A stretch of DNA of 64,000 nucleotides from Candidatus Hydrogenedentota bacterium (GCA_013359265.1 JABWCD010000010.1:101033-165032), one strand, 5' to 3'. Shown: positions 1 to 8,978, counted from the stretch's first letter. Program-made: numbers and translations. Notes: generated by a model from the letters alone, not told the origin.

Positions 1-1
1 G

Positions 2-2785
2 CTCACGGTCACATTCGCCGACACGAGCACAACAAGCGGCGGTCCAATTACTGCGTGGTCGTGGGACTTTGGGGACGGCACTCCGGTGAGTTCGGCACAA
101 AATCCGACGCATACGTATACAGCGCCGGGCAGCTTCACGGTGACGCTGACTGTAACGGAAGGTGGCACACCCTATGCCGTATCGACCCCGCGCTTCGTGA
201 ATGTCGCTAACACGTCGCAGCCGCCTCCCGGCATCGTCAGTCTGACGAGTGCAGTTGTCGTGCAGCGGTCGGGAACCTTGCCCAAATCCGAGGCGAAGGC
301 GGCAGTCGTACTCGCTGAAGAGATTCAAGACCGGACCGGCTTGAACTGGCCTGTAACCACAGCGTTTCCAGCCTCGGGCACGGTCATCGCGATTACGTCG
401 CAAACCGGTTTGGGCATCGGTGCGGAAGGGTACCACCTCTTCGCGCAATCGGACGGGGTTGGGCCCACGATAGTCTGGGTCATCGGCGAAGATGCGCGCG
501 GCGCGTTGTATGGCGTCGGCAAATTACTGCGCAGCATCGAGTGGGCTAACGGCGTCGCGCAACTGCCACAAGCCCCAAACATCATAACCGCGCCCGCCTA
601 CCCATTGCGCGGACACCAACTCGGATATCGGAACACGGCGAACACGTACGACGGCTGGTCGGTCGCACAGTACGAGCAGTACATCAGGGAGCTGGTAATA
701 TTCGGGGCGAACGCAATCGAGAACATCCCCTTCGATTCCCCGAGCCCACATTTTCCAATTACGGCGGCGCAGATGAATCAAGCCGTGAGCGCGATCTGCG
801 ACGATTATGGTATCCAGTACTGGGTTTGGACCCCCGCCAATTTCGATCTGAACAACGCAACGCTCCGCGCGCAGGCGCTCGCGGACCATGCCGCGCTGTA
901 TCAGGATTGCGCGAGGCTCGATGGAGTGTTCGTTCCCGGCGGCGATCCTGGCAGCAATTCCCCGCTACTCGTCCTCGATTACGTACAGGACCTGCACGAC
1001 ACGCTGGCGACCTATCATCCCAACGGCGGTGTGTGGTTGTCGAACCAGGGTTTCGAGCACACGGCCAACGATACGCTGTTCGACGAACTGCAATCACAGC
1101 AACCGGCCTGGTTGGTGGGGATGGTGTACGGGCCGTGGACGTGGATGACGCTCGATGAAATGCGCACGCGCACGCCCGGCCAATATCCCATCCGCCACTA
1201 TCCCGACATCACACACAACGTACGCTGCCAGTATCCCGTGCCCGAATGGGACCAGGCGCTCGCGCACACCCAAAACCGCGAAGCATCGAATCCGCGGCCG
1301 GAAGACCATGCGGCCATTCACAACCGGTTCGCGCCGCTGACAAACGGCTTTATCGCCTACTCCGACGGTGCGCACGACGACGTGAACAAACAGATATGGA
1401 GCATGCGCGGGTGGGACCCCGGCGCGAACATCGACGATATTTTGCACGACTACGGCCGGTTCTTTTTCGGCGCCGACGTGGCTTCGGATGTGGCGTCAGG
1501 CATTCGCAACCTCGAACGGAATTGGCGTGGGCCGCTCGTCTCGAACACGGGCGTCAACAGCACGTTTAACCAATGGACAACGCTGGAAACGCAAAAGCCC
1601 GGGCTTGCGGGGAACTGGCGCTGGCAGTTCCTACTATTACGCGCATACTACGATCGATACATCCGGGCGCGCGTGATTAACGAAAACGGTCTGCAACAAC
1701 AAGCGCGCGCCGTGTTGGAAACCGCGCCCTCAATCGGCGCGAATAACGCCATGAACAACGCGACTGCTATCTTCAATATGGCGACGGCCAATCCGGTGCG
1801 CACCGATCTGCGGGACCGCATCGAGGACCTGTGCGTCGATCTTTTCGCGTCTATCCACTATCAGAGCAGTGTGAACGCGCCGTACGTCGCGAGCGGGCTG
1901 GAACGCAGTTGCGTGCTCGATCTTGTCGATTGGTCCGTGAACGATCGTCATTTCTACGAGTATTGGTTTACGAATGTAATTGCGCCCATGGCGACGCAAG
2001 GGGAGAAGTTGGATGCCATCGAGGCGCTCTTGAATTGGGAGGATCCCGGACCTGCGGGATACTACGACGATCTTGGCAACTCGTCGAAACAGCCGCACCG
2101 CGTTCAGCAGGAACCGTACGACTTGGATCCCGGTTACGTTGAATCCACGCAAAACGAGTTCGTCTGGCACAACGGCGTCACAACCAATCTGCGCCAAGGC
2201 GCGGGTTTGCGCTCATGGCAAGATCAGGCTCAAACGCTCTACGGCCAGCCGCTCGAACTGCGCTATACAGGCCTCCAGGCCGACGCTGCGTACACTGTCC
2301 GGGCAACCTACCTTGGTCGTTTCAACGCCGTAATGACCGCAAGGGCCGATGGCGATGTATTGGGTACGTCCGGCGTACCAGGATCGGCTCCGTATCAGGT
2401 GCAATACACGATCCCCTCCTCAGCGGTCGTGGATGGGGAGTTGGTGCTATCCTTCGATCGGGTGAGTGGCCGCGGCTGTCAGGTCGCGGAAGTGTGGCTT
2501 ACGACTCCTGATTCCGATTCCGATGGATTACCGGATTACTGGGAACTCCGTTACGGATTGGCGATAGACGATGCAGCGGGTGTGAACGGCGCAATGGGCG
2601 ACCCGGACGGCGATGGGCTGTCAAATCTGCTGGAATTCCAGGGCAACTCCGATCCGACCGATCCGAATTCACCGCCGAATCTGCCGGTCGCGGGTGTTGT
2701 AGCGCTCGCAGCCTGCGTCACCATGATTGCCGTCGCGCATACGGTGCGCGGCCGGCGCCGCGGCAGCCTGCGACGGGCTGCCTGA
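2..2785 (+). CDS. PKD/glycoside-hydrolase-like anchored surface protein (5' partial)
   Basis: The frame is open from the first bases, so the N-terminus lies upstream; 927 residues are visible. Residues 1-52 are the end of a PKD domain, with WSWDFGDG. About 70-175 resembles the alpha/beta domain that precedes the barrel in GH20/GH67-type enzymes. About 195-560 looks like a TIM barrel (GYRNTANTYDGW, GANAIENIPFD). Near the C-terminus are Asp-rich calcium repeats (DSDSDGLPDYW, DPDGDGLSNLLEF), then LPVAG, a hydrophobic segment and an Arg-rich tail, which reads like a C-terminal sorting and anchoring signal. I infer a surface-anchored glycan-active protein. I could not identify a catalytic acid pair, so substrate and activity remain open. 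Confidence 0.7.
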   Translation, partial: LTVTFADTSTTSGGPITAWSWDFGDGTPVSSAQNPTHTYTAPGSFTVTLTVTEGGTPYAVSTPRFVNVANTSQPPPGIVSLTSAVVVQRSGTLPKSEAKAAVVLAEEIQDRTGLNWPVTTAFPASGTVIAITSQTGLGIGAEGYHLFAQSDGVGPTIVWVIGEDARGALYGVGKLLRSIEWANGVAQLPQAPNIITAPAYPLRGHQLGYRNTANTYDGWSVAQYEQYIRELVIFGANAIENIPFDSPSPHFPITAAQMNQAVSAICDDYGIQYWVWTPANFDLNNATLRAQALADHAALYQDCARLDGVFVPGGDPGSNSPLLVLDYVQDLHDTLATYHPNGGVWLSNQGFEHTANDTLFDELQSQQPAWLVGMVYGPWTWMTLDEMRTRTPGQYPIRHYPDITHNVRCQYPVPEWDQALAHTQNREASNPRPEDHAAIHNRFAPLTNGFIAYSDGAHDDVNKQIWSMRGWDPGANIDDILHDYGRFFFGADVASDVASGIRNLERNWRGPLVSNTGVNSTFNQWTTLETQKPGLAGNWRWQFLLLRAYYDRYIRARVINENGLQQQARAVLETAPSIGANNAMNNATAIFNMATANPVRTDLRDRIEDLCVDLFASIHYQSSVNAPYVASGLERSCVLDLVDWSVNDRHFYEYWFTNVIAPMATQGEKLDAIEALLNWEDPGPAGYYDDLGNSSKQPHRVQQEPYDLDPGYVESTQNEFVWHNGVTTNLRQGAGLRSWQDQAQTLYGQPLELRYTGLQADAAYTVRATYLGRFNAVMTARADGDVLGTSGVPGSAPYQVQYTIPSSAVVDGELVLSFDRVSGRGCQVAEVWLTTPDSDSDGLPDYWELRYGLAIDDAAGVNGAMGDPDGDGLSNLLEFQGNSDPTDPNSPPNLPVAGVVALAACVTMIAVAHTVRGRRRGSLRRAA

Positions 2786-2800
2786 TTCTCGCGTTGTCGT

Positions 2801-3610
2801 CTATTGTCCGAGCAAGCCCACCGCGACTTGACTGTTCAGGCTCGACTTCTTGATCGCGTTGACGCCCGCGCCAAGCAGAATCTGGTTGCGCGTCTGCTCG
2901 ATGACCAGCTTCGCCACGTCCGCATCGCGAATACGCGACTCAGACTCGATAATGTTGTTGCTCGTGGTTTCCCGCACGTTGATAGCGCTCTCGAATCCGC
3001 TTTGCTGCGCACCGATACTGGCCCGGCTTTCGCTGATCCGTTCGAGCGCATCATCCAAATTGGATATCGCGCTTTGCGCTCCGGCCTGCGTGCTGAGGTC
3101 GATGCCGCTTATGCCAAGAGACGATGCGGTGGACTCGCTCAACGCGAGTTCATCGCCACCCTCCGTCCCCAACGAAACCGAAGACTGGCTCCCATCCAGG
3201 AGTTTCGTTCCGTTGTACTCGGCGCCGTTTCCGGTTTCGTCGATCTGCTGGATGAGCTGCTGCGCCTCGTCATTGATCGCAGCGCGCTGCTCGTCCGTGA
3301 GCGTGCCGTTCGACGCCTGGACCGCGAGTTCGCGCAGTCGCTGGACAGCGTCGCCCTGCGTTTCCAGCGCGCCATCGGCTGTCTGCGACGCGCTGATGCC
3401 CGACTGGAGGTTCTCGACTTCCTGCGTGTACTGACGTACATCCGAACGCAATGCCTCCGCAATGGCCAGGCCGGCCGCGTCGTCCGCCGCGCGGTTGATC
3501 CGCTGACCGGACGCGAGCCGCTGGTAGTTCTGCAGCAGCGCTTTGGTGGTGGTCTGAACGTGCCGCTGCGCCGTCAACGCGGCCGTACTTTCGCCGATTC
3601 TCAGCCCCAT
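2801..3610 (-). CDS. fliC: flagellin (short form)
   Basis: Filament subunit exported through the flagellar type III apparatus. The 269 residues hold a classic N-terminal D0/D1 region (LASGQRINRAADDAAGLAIAE, residues about 31-51) and a C-terminal D1/D0 region (ESRIRDADVAK, then the NQILLGAGVNA helix). Only about 40 residues lie between them, so the surface D2/D3 domains are essentially absent. A strong purine-rich ribosome site (GGGAGGAG) precedes the ATG. No chaperone, cap or other flagellar gene is nearby, so this is an orphan locus. A TATGAT sequence at 3661-3666 on the minus strand could be its -10 box, without a convincing -35. Confidence 0.93.
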   Translation of the reverse strand: MGLRIGESTAALTAQRHVQTTTKALLQNYQRLASGQRINRAADDAAGLAIAEALRSDVRQYTQEVENLQSGISASQTADGALETQGDAVQRLRELAVQASNGTLTDEQRAAINDEAQQLIQQIDETGNGAEYNGTKLLDGSQSSVSLGTEGGDELALSESTASSLGISGIDLSTQAGAQSAISNLDDALERISESRASIGAQQSGFESAINVRETTSNNIIESESRIRDADVAKLVIEQTRNQILLGAGVNAIKKSSLNSQVAVGLLGQ

Positions 3611-3682
3611 CTGGCCTCTCCTCCCAAGTCAAGAGATGACCTCATAACCATGCGAAGCATATCATAAGTCCGCAAATCACGC

Positions 3683-3699
3683 AACAATATTTTATTGTT
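3683..3699. promoter_or_regulatory. AT-rich perfect inverted repeat upstream of flagellin
   Basis: AACAATA and TATTGTT are exact reverse complements separated by TTT. The repeat sits about 75 bases upstream of the flagellin start, in an unusually AT-rich patch of a GC-rich sequence. It could be a regulator binding site for the flagellin promoter or a weak hairpin. No family of regulator can be assigned from sequence alone. Confidence 0.35.
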
Positions 3700-3843
3700 T
3701 TGCACGAATTAGTTGAAATTAGCCCGGAAAAACGGTTCAGGCCCACCGCATGCTGGTGCACAACTCAAACCCAAGCTGCCAAGAAAAGTACGGAGAACGG
3801 TATAATTTCAATGGAGCCATTGCGTAATCCGGAGGTGAGTACA

Positions 3844-4077
3844 ATGAGGTTCTTCGAGCCACGTGTTTGGACCGTGTGGGATATCGGCTGCCTGAAGTGG
3901 AGTTCGATCCTGTTCGGTGCGGTCCTTGGCGCGTATTTCTCCAGCTTTGTCATGGCATACGTATGGGTGTTTGTGCTCGGCTTTGCCGTGTTTGCTGTTC
4001 GGCCGATATTGATGTACTTCGGACCCGATCGGCCCAAGGGCGGCCAGCCGGGCAAGACTGCAGGTGCGCCATCGTAG
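3844..4077 (+). CDS. small two-segment membrane protein, unknown function
   Basis: I do not recognise this 77-residue protein. The ATG is preceded by a good ribosome site (GGAGGTG, about 7 bases upstream), which decides this start over an upstream in-frame one at 3700. Residues about 20-58 are strongly hydrophobic and aromatic and probably form two closely spaced membrane helices. The last 20 residues are Pro/Gly/Lys-rich and polar. The downstream DUF72 frame overlaps its 3' end, so the two may be translationally linked. It is probably an inner-membrane protein; no function is inferred. Confidence 0.55.
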   Translation: MRFFEPRVWTVWDIGCLKWSSILFGAVLGAYFSSFVMAYVWVFVLGFAVFAVRPILMYFGPDRPKGGQPGKTAGAPS

Positions 4078-4898
4078 AAGAAGGTTCGCACGCACCTTCC
4101 ATACGCCTTGGAACGTGCAGTTGGAGCACGTCCGACTGGGTCGGTAAGGTCTATTCTGCCGGCGCGAAGCAGGCGGACTACATCGCCGAGTACGCGCAAC
4201 GTTATGACACCGTCGAGATCGATTCGACGTTTTACGGTACGCCCCGCCAGTCTACGATCGATGGATGGCGCGAGCGCACGCCGGAAACCTTCACGTTCGC
4301 CGCGAAGGCCCCGCAGATCATTACGCACGAAAAATTCCTCGTCGCGTGCGAACGCGAATTCAACGATTTCCTCAAGGCAATGGACACACTCGGACCAAGA
4401 CTCGGCCCAATTGTATTTCAGTTCCCGTACTACTCGAAGAAATACAATGTCAACGAATCGGACTTCCTTGAGCGGCTGGCGCCGTTCGTCGAGTCGCTGC
4501 CGAAGGACGGGCACCTATTCGTGGTTGAAGTGCGCAATAAGTTGTGGATTCGCAAGCCGCTTCTCGAACTGTTGGGATCTCACGGAATCACGCTCGCCCT
4601 AATCGATCATCCGTGGATGTACCGGTCGGAGCAACTCATGAAAGTCGGCGGCATACTTACCGGGCCGTTCGCGTACGTCCGGCTGCTGGGCGATCGGTAT
4701 GGCATTGAGAAGATCACGAAGACCTGGGGAGAGCACGTAATCGATCGCAAGCCCGACCTCGAACGGTGGGCAACCGTGATGAAATCGATCCTGGGGCAAC
4801 GGTTGAACGTGTTCGGCTACGTCAACAGCCATTATTCGGGCTACGCCCCGGGCGATGTCGACACCCTGTACCAACTGCTGGGTGCCGCGCGCGCGTAG
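3963..4898 (+). CDS. DUF72 family protein
   Basis: DUF72 proteins adopt a TIM-barrel fold of unknown enzymatic role. The family pattern is clear from about base 4098: RLGTCSWSTSDWVGKVY, then YDTVEIDSTFYGTP, FAAKAPQIITHEK, GPIVFQFPYY, and the C-terminal NSHYSGYAPGD. The homologous part is about 265 residues, the usual family length. The true start is uncertain: family members begin a few residues before RLGTCSW, but no ATG, GTG or TTG lies in frame there. The nearest in-frame ATG, used here, is at 3963, deep inside the preceding small membrane-protein gene. A rare start codon (ATC at 4071 or ATA at 4101) or a sequence error is possible. Confidence 0.82.
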   Translation: MGVCARLCRVCCSADIDVLRTRSAQGRPAGQDCRCAIVEEGSHAPSIRLGTCSWSTSDWVGKVYSAGAKQADYIAEYAQRYDTVEIDSTFYGTPRQSTIDGWRERTPETFTFAAKAPQIITHEKFLVACEREFNDFLKAMDTLGPRLGPIVFQFPYYSKKYNVNESDFLERLAPFVESLPKDGHLFVVEVRNKLWIRKPLLELLGSHGITLALIDHPWMYRSEQLMKVGGILTGPFAYVRLLGDRYGIEKITKTWGEHVIDRKPDLERWATVMKSILGQRLNVFGYVNSHYSGYAPGDVDTLYQLLGAARA

Positions 4899-4905
4899 TC
4901 ATATA

Positions 4906-7122
4906 TCATCTCGTATTATCTCGTTTTGTCTCGTCAAACCGGCCGTCCTCAACCGGCTGCTCCGTCGATTGTTTGTCTTGCGGCGTGTCGTAATGCGTGG
5001 CAACGGCCAGCCGCCATATAAACGCCGCGGCCATGTAGGGTTTGCGCGTCGGCAATTCAAGCCCGTGCCCGCCACCTTCGCCTCGCGAACCCGTACGGAA
5101 TGTGGGTTGCACACTTGCGAGATCGACTGAAAGCACGTTAGTTCCCTCGATGGTGATGTCGCCCGGCACGAACAGACTCAATTCTGATTTGGCCTCGGTC
5201 TCGAGCGTCGCCTTTCCAAGGTTCTTTCCGTTCAATGAGAACGCTACGTCTTGTGGTTCGTTCATTTGCGTTGGCAACGACAGCGCGAGTTTCAGGTCGT
5301 AGGCATGTCCTTTGTGCATGTAGAGGAGCAACTCGTTGTGCTGCGATTGCGCCACGAACGCGCCCTTGTGGCGGTAGGCATACGCATAGTCCGTCTGCCA
5401 TCCGGCGCCGAGGAACGGACGCAACGCCGGACCCTGCACGTCGATATCCGGCGAGAACGGAACGCCGCCCATCACGTCGTATTGCGATGGCGACACGTCG
5501 TACTTCGCCGCAAACAACAAACTGGCAGGATACGAAAACGGATTGCCAAACATGTCGTGGAAGATCGTCGCCGAGGCGCTCCACACCTGCTGAAAGGAAA
5601 CCGGACGGCCGAACGGCGTCCAGCCGGACCGCGACTGAACGATGAGCAGGAAGTTATATAGGAAGGCGATCAACACGGCCGCCGTGACGGGGACCAGGTA
5701 ATGCTTGCGGCAGAAGCGCACGCACCACACGCCGAACGCAGCTATGCCCGGCGCCATGAACGGGAGCACGCCCACGAACCGCCGCATGCCGAAGGAGCCG
5801 CCGGCGTGCCACGCGTCGATCGCGGCATTCGAGTAGACGTAAGCCGCGAGTACGAGCGCGGAACAGACGGCTACGTGGCGCGTGCGTTTCCAGAATGCGA
5901 TGAGTCCGACGAAACCCGCGAGCAGCACTGGATGCCACGCGAAGAGCCCGTGGTGCGCGGAGAACAGTACTTCGAGGATGGCGGGACGCGTCCACGCCAT
6001 CGGACTTCCGGGCGGAGTGTTGATGCCTCGCGTGGCCCAGTCGTAGCGGACATACCAGACCGCAAGTTGCAGCATGTAAACGACAAAGCCAATCGCAGTC
6101 ATCGAAGCGAAGCCTCGAACCGATCGAAGCAGCGCAGAACGGTCCTTCGCGTCGCGCACCAGATCGGCGATTGGCAGGATTACGAGCACGGCGTGAGTGG
6201 GGCGCACCAGCATCGCAAGGCCGATGGCCGCGCCAAGCGCGAGCCAATTGGTCATCCCCTTTTCTTCCTGGCCGCGCACCCAAATCCAGAACACGAGCGA
6301 CGCCGCAAAGAATGATGCGGCGTGCGACATCCACGGTTGATCAGTCTGGTACCAGATGATCGGCGACGCAACCCACAACAGGACTGTCGCGAGGAACGAT
6401 GCTAGCTCCGAGAACCATCGTTTCAACGAGGCATGGACCATAATCATGCCAAGCCACACGCACACGCTGCTGCCGAACGCGCATGCGAACGCATACGGCG
6501 TCGAGATGCCGTCCGCCGGCACGTTTTCGCCCAACGCGCGCAGCACCAGTAGCACAACGTGCGCGGCGAGGTAGAATGGCATCCAGACGATCGGGGTGCC
6601 GATGGGGGCAACGTTATACTCGGGTCGTTCCTGGTGCGCCTCGCTCATCAACTGCCAGGCGCCGGGAATTCGTTTCAGTTCGTTCTCGAAGTTTACGTCG
6701 TGATCGAAGACCCACGAATGCAGGTACGCGTAGTACTGCGGCTCGTCGTGTCCGGCAACGATGCCCCAATGCATGAGTCCGCGCGCGCTGGAAACGAACG
6801 TGTTCACGCAGACAAGAAATATGCACAGAAACCCGAACCGCGCCCAGCGCGTCGCGGGGGAGACGGTGTCCTTTCTCGCGCTGAATCCCGACGAGCGCAG
6901 CCAGGTATATTGGATTGCGAAGAATGCAACAGCGACGCTGTAAATCCAGACGCCGTTGATACCCACGATGCCGCCGAGTGCATTCGGTTTTGTGGCGGAA
7001 ACGAGGATCGACACGAAGAGAAGGAGCCCGGAGCCAATTATGCCGATGCGCTGTAACACGGTGATCAATCCCGCGTTGGGCAGGGGTTGAGCGTTTTCTC
7101 TCGGCTCGGATTCAATGGACAT
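4906..7122 (-). CDS. large polytopic membrane protein, glycosyltransferase-39-like architecture
   Basis: A 738-residue protein with around ten or more hydrophobic segments spread over roughly residues 15-520, followed by a soluble C-terminal region of about 200 residues. The architecture (many helices, an early periplasmic loop rich in Asp/Glu and aromatics including HDEPQYYAYLHSW, and a soluble tail) resembles GT39/PMT-type lipid-linked sugar transferases. A family assignment from sequence alone is only suggestive. The start at MSIESEP is preferred over one 12 codons upstream because an AGGA site precedes it. It converges on the DUF72 gene with 7 bases between them. Confidence 0.6.
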   Translation of the reverse strand: MSIESEPRENAQPLPNAGLITVLQRIGIIGSGLLLFVSILVSATKPNALGGIVGINGVWIYSVAVAFFAIQYTWLRSSGFSARKDTVSPATRWARFGFLCIFLVCVNTFVSSARGLMHWGIVAGHDEPQYYAYLHSWVFDHDVNFENELKRIPGAWQLMSEAHQERPEYNVAPIGTPIVWMPFYLAAHVVLLVLRALGENVPADGISTPYAFACAFGSSVCVWLGMIMVHASLKRWFSELASFLATVLLWVASPIIWYQTDQPWMSHAASFFAASLVFWIWVRGQEEKGMTNWLALGAAIGLAMLVRPTHAVLVILPIADLVRDAKDRSALLRSVRGFASMTAIGFVVYMLQLAVWYVRYDWATRGINTPPGSPMAWTRPAILEVLFSAHHGLFAWHPVLLAGFVGLIAFWKRTRHVAVCSALVLAAYVYSNAAIDAWHAGGSFGMRRFVGVLPFMAPGIAAFGVWCVRFCRKHYLVPVTAAVLIAFLYNFLLIVQSRSGWTPFGRPVSFQQVWSASATIFHDMFGNPFSYPASLLFAAKYDVSPSQYDVMGGVPFSPDIDVQGPALRPFLGAGWQTDYAYAYRHKGAFVAQSQHNELLLYMHKGHAYDLKLALSLPTQMNEPQDVAFSLNGKNLGKATLETEAKSELSLFVPGDITIEGTNVLSVDLASVQPTFRTGSRGEGGGHGLELPTRKPYMAAAFIWRLAVATHYDTPQDKQSTEQPVEDGRFDETKRDNTR

Positions 7123-7181
7123 GCGCGCAATCCTATCGGCGCGATGCGATCCGCGCAACTAGCGCCCGCGAATCGAAGCGA

Positions 7182-7427
7182 TTACGTGGGCAAGCGCTTG
7201 TGCGTTCCGTCACAGAACGGCGACTTGCCCGTGTGTTTGCACTGGCACATCGCGTAGCTGCGCTTTTCGGTGATGGTCACTTCCACCGGCGAGAACTCGG
7301 ACCCTTTGTGCGACCCGTCGCACCACGGCTGGTTCTTCGATCTTCCGCAGCGGCACCACCAATACGATCCGGGCTCGAGTTCCAGGACGGCGGGTTTACG
7401 TTCGGCAATGGTTGGTTCCGGCATCAT
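7182..7427 (-). CDS. double CDGSH iron-sulfur domain protein
   Basis: An 81-residue protein with two CDGSH-type 2Fe-2S motifs in tandem: CRCGRSKNQPWCDGSH and CQCKHTGKSPFCDGTH. Each supplies the three Cys and one His that hold a cluster, so it should carry two. The family takes part in iron-sulfur and redox handling, and bacterial members are cytosolic. The start at MMPEP is chosen because GAGGGAGGG precedes it; an upstream in-frame ATG (7487) lacks a ribosome site. It lies just upstream of the membrane-protein gene on the same strand, about 60 bases away, without evident functional linkage. Confidence 0.88.
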   Translation of the reverse strand: MMPEPTIAERKPAVLELEPGSYWWCRCGRSKNQPWCDGSHKGSEFSPVEVTITEKRSYAMCQCKHTGKSPFCDGTHKRLPT

Positions 7428-7500
7428 TACGCCCTCCCTCGACTTCGTGGTGCCAGAAGTGTAGCGCATGACGATACTCGCCGCCATAATCCGAACAGCA

Positions 7501-8280
7501 CTATTTCAGGCGTTCGGAGAAGAACGCGAGCACGCGATCCAACGCCGCGCGCGTGGGCTGGCCTTCTTTGTCGATGAGGTCCTTGGTCAACACGCTATGC
7601 GCAGTACGTGGATGCCCGTGCGGATTACCCGGCGACGAATCGATCTCTATTCCCTCAAAGCCGTCGCCGAGTTCGTCGCGCAGGCGTTGGAACCGTTCGG
7701 GCGGGCACAGTGGATCGTGCGTGAAACGGAGGCCGAGGACCCCGGCGCCTTCCTTCGCACGGCGTTTCACCACGCACAGGTCGTCGTCGGAGAGGTGCAG
7801 CGCCGCGTGGCGGTCCTTGCCCAAGGGGAAGGGCAGCGACGGTTGGCTCAACACCGGCGCCATCACGGCGTCGTCCACCATCAGTGCCAGCGCGAAGTTT
7901 CCCGTAAGACACATGCCCAAGGCCCCAACGCCCCTGCCGCCGATTTCCTCGTGGACGTGCCGACAAAGAGCACGCAGCCATTCGCAAATCGGACTCGACC
8001 CGCGCGACGCCAACACCGAAAACTCGCGGCTGATGCAGGCCCGCGCCATTTGCGCAACGGCGTATGCGTTGGAGAACGCCTTGCCCGGCGTGCCGAACAA
8101 GTGCGGCATGAACACCGTGAACCCCGCGTCCGCGACGCGTTCGGCGAAGCGTTGCACTTCCGGCGTGATGCCGGGAATTTCGTGCATGATCACGACACCC
8201 GGGCCGAATCCCTTTTGGAAGACAACGCGGTCGGTGCCATTGTGCGTGAAAGGGAATTCGGTGAAGCCGGGCAGTGACAT
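7501..8280 (-). CDS. dienelactone hydrolase family protein
   Basis: Alpha/beta hydrolase of 259 residues. The nucleophile elbow is GMCLTG with Cys at about residue 124, the position and type typical of dienelactone hydrolases rather than serine esterases. The likely acid is Asp about 189 (FTHDPLCPPERF) and the likely base His about 228 (HPRTAHSVL), giving the Cys-Asp-His triad. GVVIMHEIPG near residue 30 is the usual oxyanion-region strand. A GAGGAAGT ribosome site fixes the ATG at 8280 rather than the longer frame. Substrate is unknown; these enzymes cleave lactones or small esters in the cytoplasm. It is divergent from the toxin-antitoxin pair. Confidence 0.85.
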   Translation of the reverse strand: MSLPGFTEFPFTHNGTDRVVFQKGFGPGVVIMHEIPGITPEVQRFAERVADAGFTVFMPHLFGTPGKAFSNAYAVAQMARACISREFSVLASRGSSPICEWLRALCRHVHEEIGGRGVGALGMCLTGNFALALMVDDAVMAPVLSQPSLPFPLGKDRHAALHLSDDDLCVVKRRAKEGAGVLGLRFTHDPLCPPERFQRLRDELGDGFEGIEIDSSPGNPHGHPRTAHSVLTKDLIDKEGQPTRAALDRVLAFFSERLK

Positions 8281-8304
8281 GGACTTCCTCACCCATGGTA
8301 TACT
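8275..8304 (+). promoter_or_regulatory. candidate extended -10 promoter for the 8326 toxin-antitoxin pair
   Basis: TGACAT at 8275-8280 and TATACT at 8299-8304 are separated by 18 bases, and TG plus one base precedes the -10 box (TGgTATACT, an extended -10). Transcription would begin near 8311, about 15 bases before the antitoxin ATG. The -35 box overlaps the start codon of the divergent hydrolase gene. Confidence 0.5.
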
Positions 8305-8325
8305 GAACGTGAAAGGAATGAAACT

Positions 8326-8574
8326 ATGACATTTCGCGGCAAAGTGCAAGGTGGGGTCATCATTCTGGAGGATGGAGAATCCCTACCTGAAGGAATTACG
8401 GTAGAGGTCTACGCGTTCCCATCCGAGGCAACGTCTCTACGGGAAGGCCCCGCCAAGGAGGGGGGACGAACATTGAGCGAAAGGTACGCCGCCTTTATTG
8501 GGATAGCCCCCGATCTCCCTCCGGACATGTCCTTAAATCACGACCATTACTTGTACGGTTGCCCCAAAAAGTGA
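8326..8574 (+). CDS. putative antitoxin (AF2212/DUF104-like N-terminus)
   Basis: An 82-residue protein whose first 35 residues (GKVQGGVIILEDGESLPEGITVEVYAF) match the small beta-rich antitoxin pattern of the DUF104/AF2212-like group, in which PEG-x-x-VEV is characteristic. The remainder is polar and carries a short helical segment, as expected for a toxin-wrapping tail. Its stop overlaps the GTG start of the PIN-domain gene, so the two are co-translated. It probably neutralises that toxin and may bind the promoter just upstream. The pairing is inferred from position and domain type. Confidence 0.65.
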   Translation: MTFRGKVQGGVIILEDGESLPEGITVEVYAFPSEATSLREGPAKEGGRTLSERYAAFIGIAPDLPPDMSLNHDHYLYGCPKK

Positions 8575-8978
8575 ACTGCGTTTTCGCGGACACCTCGTAC
8601 TACTTCGCGCTAGCCAATCCGAGGGATAGCGCACACGGCGTTGCTAAAGCGTTTAGCGACGAATACGAGGGAAAGATTTACACCACCGAGTATGTTCTCG
8701 TCGAGCTAGGGAACGGAATGTCTAGACAGGCGTCAAGGTCGGCATTTGTTGCGCTTTACGACTCGTTGATCCTGGACGAGCAGACAACAATTATCGCTGG
8801 AAATAGTGATTTAGTGGAGCGAGCTGTAAGGCTATACGGCGCTAGGCTCGACAAAGAATGGTCACTGGTCGACTGCACGTCGTTCGTTGCTATGCAGCAT
8901 CACGGTATCCAGGAATCGCTAACAACGGATCGTCACTTCAAGCAAGCCGGATTCAGCGCCCTGCTTTCGCGTACCTAA
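8571..8978 (+). CDS. PIN-domain ribonuclease toxin (VapC-like)
   Basis: PIN-domain protein of 135 residues. Acidic residues expected to bind Mg are visible: Asp in FADTSYYFAL, Glu in VLVELGN, Asp in WSLVDCTSF and Asp in LTTDRHF. VapC-type toxins cleave tRNA or rRNA and are silenced by the adjacent antitoxin. The GTG start overlaps the antitoxin stop (GTGA), so translation is coupled; a TTG at 8559 would add four residues. Codon use is less GC-rich than in neighbouring metabolic genes, as is common for mobile toxin-antitoxin modules. Confidence 0.85.
   Translation: MNCVFADTSYYFALANPRDSAHGVAKAFSDEYEGKIYTTEYVLVELGNGMSRQASRSAFVALYDSLILDEQTTIIAGNSDLVERAVRLYGARLDKEWSLVDCTSFVAMQHHGIQESLTTDRHFKQAGFSALLSRT

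Noticed and set aside
2804..3667. Long open frame (287 codons) on the plus strand opposite flagellin
   Set aside because: It is antisense to a clear flagellin, has no ribosome site and shows no known family; its length comes from the codon bias of flagellin.
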